A stretch of DNA of 64,000 bases from Symbiodinium microadriaticum (lineage: Eukaryota > Sar > Dinophyceae > Suessiales > Symbiodiniaceae), in NCBI GenBank assembly GCA_001939145.1, contig LSRX01000251.1, positions 193,363 through 257,362 of the forward strand, in the 5' to 3' direction. The notes below the pieces were generated by a model. That model was not told the origin of the DNA. It did not search any database and saw only the letters and a program-made list of their open reading frames with translations. The position numbers and the translations under genes were made by a program. Shown one piece after another: positions 61,080 to 64,000 of this stretch. Numbering within the stretch: the stretch's first letter is position 1; every line of letters starts with the position of its first letter.

Positions 61080-62430
61080 GATGCAGCACCGGAAGGTTCT
61101 GGGGGCACCATCGCGCTGCAATGCATGGGTGGGAACGAGCAGGAGCCGTCGTGCAGCCAAGGCATCTGGGGTCGTGTTCCAAGAACTATCCAGAAATTAA
61201 GCCGAAAGGCAACACACAATTGCAGGAGTTCAGGTGAGGCTCCCTGCAAGGCTCAGCATAAGTTCTCTGCTTCAGGACCCTCACGCCCTGCCACTGGGAC
61301 TCTTACGAACCTCGCCTGCTGAAGTATGAATGTTGGTACACTGCAAGACTGGTTCACATGTCACTGTTGGACAGAAGGCTTTCAGGCCAGCTGGTTTCGG
61401 ACGTTATGCGGTCATCACTACCGCTGGAGCTTCGACACTCCAGGAGTGTCTCGATGCTGTGTGCCGATCTCAGGACAACTTCTTGGCACAAGTTCAAGGA
61501 TTCAAGCGAGTGGCCAGCTGGCTCATTCAGTCTTGATTGTAGTTCTTGCCTGCTTGGAAGCGCACCGGCCCCGGGAGAACCCCAATCTGAATGAAGACCA
61601 GTCAAAAAGTGCTCCCGGCACCCTTGCCGCACCAAAGGCAAACATGTGAATTCCAGGCCAACCACTGTTGTTGAGCTTGCCGAGTCAGCTCTACATGTAA
61701 TCTGCCCAACGGCTCAGGACATGACGTGCCATTCCGACTTGTATGTTATGGCCTTATAATGTATACAATGCATCAAATCAAAAAGGACATGCAGCCTCAT
61801 CTCCTCAAGTCCTTCCTTGCAGCCGAAAGCGCTCGCTTCCGATGATCCCCCAAGGCTAGTAGGCCTAGGCCTATCAAGTTGAGAGCTCGCAGTTTCAAGG
61901 TTCCTGGTCCCAAAAATACTGCCTGCAACTGCCCAGTTGCTCCTGGCCCCGAGCCAGCGGGCCAAGCTGCATGTGCGCGTGGATGCCGGCACTGGGGCCC
62001 AAGGCAACATCTCCCCGGTGAACGTGGAGGAGCTTAAAAGCCCATGGAGTTTGTTTCGTTTTGCGCTGCATGAGCAAACCCGTATGTTTCGGATTACATG
62101 GTCTTGTCGATCTCCATGCTGTCCATCTGCGTCTGTCGCGAGTGCGTGGACCTATTCCGGTACAGAGGGCATGCTGCGAAGAACGAGCTGCCTGCCTTTG
62201 AAAAACTCTGAGACACGTCCGTAGCAACATGCATGATAGGGCAGTATGGGGGCATTGCAACAGATGGGTCGTCGCAGTCTGGTTCCTGCCTACAACAGCA
62301 AGTACATCGGATGTTTCTACTCCACCACTTGTACGCCGCCACGCAGCTGGAGCCGGCCACAGCTTTCGCAGTTTGGAGGTGAAGGCAACTCTGCCAGGCA
62401 TGCATCTGAAACGCTGTGTCTTCAACCCTT
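61080..62430 (+). CDS. Scattered coding-like exons, function not recognised
   Basis: After an AG near 61079 a frame reads DAAPEGSGGTIALQCMGG. At 61390-61534 another reads AGFGRYAVITTAGASTLQEC and LDAVCRSQDNFLAQVQGFKR, with a stop at 61534. At about 61930-62035 a frame reads QLLLAPSQRAKLHVRVDAGT and GAQGNISPVNVEELK. At 62310-62432 one reads RRHAAGAGHSFRSLEVKATL. They have the composition of genuine protein, all on the + strand. I cannot link them or name a family; treating them as one gene is a guess. Confidence 0.3.
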
Positions 62431-63050
62431 AAGCCTAAAGCTACCCAACTTTAGGTTGCATTCAAAGTGAGCTTCCCAACAACAGATGCACACTAAGCCT
62501 GTGAGCATTTCGTTGCGAGACTCTATTCGTCTTCACTCCCTGCTTTGCCAACTTATGGTATCTGTCTATAATTTCTACATTCTACATATGCCAACCCAGC
62601 AGTGAAGGCACATAACCTGAAATCCTTGGTTTTGACTTTTTTTTGCTTAAGTTCGAATAAGTCCCGTCCGTTCCAATAGAATAGGGCCGGGGCCAACAAG
62701 GAAGGACAGACACAAGCGATCCCATCTCTCGAGCCTGCCTGCCCCCGTCTCTCTTTTGTTTTTGGGTGCCAAACCATGAGTCAATCGAGCTATCCATCCA
62801 AGCAAAGGCCTGGCGCGTCCTGTATCCATGCTGCACAACCAAGTCCTCCGCAGGAGCCAGACCTGCAAAAGTATCCGGACTTCCTCGAGGCCGTCCTTCG
62901 AATGCACACAGTATATCTTCCGGGTTTCAGATCACCAGAGAACACTCCCTCAACTTCTCTTGTTCTTGTCTGAGCGGTCGCAAGTCTGCATGTTTTTGCA
63001 TGCTGCGGCTCAAGTGCCATGGCGAGCTCAGGGTCACCGGTAGCGGCAGG
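62431..63050. other. Spacer before the exonuclease gene
   Basis: I see no recognisable exon. The exonuclease frame is open upstream to about 63050, just after a GTTGTTGCAG that could be a splice acceptor. Confidence 0.35.
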
Positions 63051-63156
63051 GTGGTTGTTGCAGCCCACACCGCCGCACACCTTTGATGTTGGTGCCTCGC
63101 ACAACTCCGTCCGCCATTTCAGTGCCGGCAGAGTGCGTGCCCTACCGGGTGGTAAC

Positions 63157-64000
63157 ATGAGGGCACTGAACCGGGTGGGTCCTGCTTCTGGGGCAGCCGC
63201 AGCCTCCGTTGCTCTCGCTGCAAGGGTCACCTGGCACAGGAGGGCACGATGCTCTTCGAAGGCAATCATGACGCTTGTCGATGGACACTACCACATCTAC
63301 AAGAGCTTCTACGCCACGAAGTACAGCGGGCTCCGCAACCAGCGAGGAGAGCCGACAAATATTGTCTATAGCTTCATGCAGCAGCTTGAGAGGATTCACC
63401 GAGAGCTTGAGCCCTCGCACATGGCGGTGCTCTTGGACAGTGAAACCTCGTCTTCATCCCGACGAGAAGTCTTGCCAGAGTACAAGAAGAACCGGAAGTG
63501 TCCCAAAGAGCTGCTTGAGCAATTGCCGAAGGTCATCAAAGCCTGTGACGCCATGGGGGTGCAGTGGCGGTCGCATGAGGACTTCGAAGCCGATGACCTC
63601 ATTGCCTCTTACACGCGCCGATTTAGTGCTGGTGGGTCCAGTTGCCATGTGAAGATCGTGTCTTGTGACAAAGACCTCCTCGAGCTGGTGGGCGACCAGG
63701 TGGAGTTGCTGGACACCCCTCGAGACAGAAATCGTTCTGGTTTTGTCCGGATGGACAGAAGTGAGGTCTGGAACAAGTGGGGCGTTCGACCGGACCAGAT
63801 CCCGGATCTGCTAGCACTTATGGGCGACTCTGCCGACAGCATCCCCGGAATACCGGGCATCGGAGCCAAGAGAGCTGCAACACTGTTGCAAAAGTGTGGC
63901 AGCCTAGAGGCCATCGTCAAGCGGGCATTCGAGGGCACACTAGCAGCGCCAGGCATTTCCCCAAAGATCTGTGGCAAGATCTTGGCGCACGGCCCCAGGG
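63157..64000 (+). CDS. PolA-type 5'-3' exonuclease (flap nuclease), 3' end outside window
   Basis: Structure-specific 5' nuclease of the bacterial Pol I N-terminal / FEN superfamily, acting in primer removal and repair. The core starts at MTLVDGHYHIYKSFYATKYS (ATG 63268), with the first metal Asp in LVDG. It continues through VLLDSETSSSSRREVLPEYK, DFEADDLIASYT (EADD cluster), VSCDKDLLELVGDQVELLD (DKD) and LALMGDSADSIPGIPGIGAK, the conserved GDxxDxIPGxPGxG helix-hairpin-helix region. All metal-ligand motifs are present. In-frame ATG 63157 adds 37 residues, MRALNRVGPASGAAAASVAL and on, rich in Ala and Arg with no acidic residue, typical of an organelle presequence. I therefore prefer this start. 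The frame stays open further upstream, so an earlier exon is possible. The coding frame runs unbroken to 64000; the C-terminal end is outside. Confidence 0.9.
   Translation, partial: MRALNRVGPASGAAAASVALAARVTWHRRARCSSKAIMTLVDGHYHIYKSFYATKYSGLRNQRGEPTNIVYSFMQQLERIHRELEPSHMAVLLDSETSSSSRREVLPEYKKNRKCPKELLEQLPKVIKACDAMGVQWRSHEDFEADDLIASYTRRFSAGGSSCHVKIVSCDKDLLELVGDQVELLDTPRDRNRSGFVRMDRSEVWNKWGVRPDQIPDLLALMGDSADSIPGIPGIGAKRAATLLQKCGSLEAIVKRAFEGTLAAPGISPKICGKILAHGPR

Overview
The window is nuclear DNA of a dinoflagellate, most likely a Symbiodiniaceae-type alga. Two sequences resemble relics of the dinoflagellate spliced leader (41275-41291 and 12461-12488). Introns use GC, and probably GA, donors beside GT, always with AG acceptors. 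Every gene I can identify lies on the + strand, one encoded protein is a lysine-glycine repeat protein of dinoflagellate type, and short exons sit in long intergenic and intronic DNA full of microsatellites. I did not recognise any rRNA, tRNA, CRISPR array, transposase or reverse transcriptase.

Layout. 2.9-3.6 kb: unrecognised coding-like exons. 3.85-4.65 kb: a frameshifted pseudogene resembling the Cj0069 family. 8.2-9.7 kb: possible WD40-repeat exons. 12.5-15.5 kb: an apparently complete six-exon ammonium transporter, the best-resolved gene. 16.16-16.84 kb: four exons giving a whole MJ1316 (DUF504) RNA-end-recognition domain. 19.5-25.1 kb: an endonuclease/exonuclease/phosphatase (EEP, DNase I-like, perhaps TDP2-like) gene whose intron carries a perfect CAGACA hexamer array of about 640 bp. 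25-41 kb: mostly empty, with a few coding-like exons and dispersed repeats. 41.38-42.05 kb: an intronless Lys-Gly repeat protein directly behind a spliced-leader relic, so probably a retrocopied gene. 43.5-51.0 kb: a large multi-exon EFHC1/Rib72-like DM10 protein of the axoneme. 51.6-62.4 kb: several coding-like exons with no recognised function. 63.16-64.0 kb: a PolA-type 5'-3' exonuclease with an organelle-targeting-like N-terminus, cut by the window edge.

The genes do not form a pathway; they look like neighbours in one unidirectional dinoflagellate array. Their themes are nitrogen uptake, RNA and DNA end processing, and flagellar structure. Exon boundaries were read by eye from protein motifs and splice sites. 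Outer exons of the large genes are incomplete, and most coding-like exons of unknown function are low confidence. I found no convincing new biological system. The most notable points are the spliced-leader relics, the mixed splice donors, the intronic repeat arrays, and telomere-like degenerate repeat tracts at several places.
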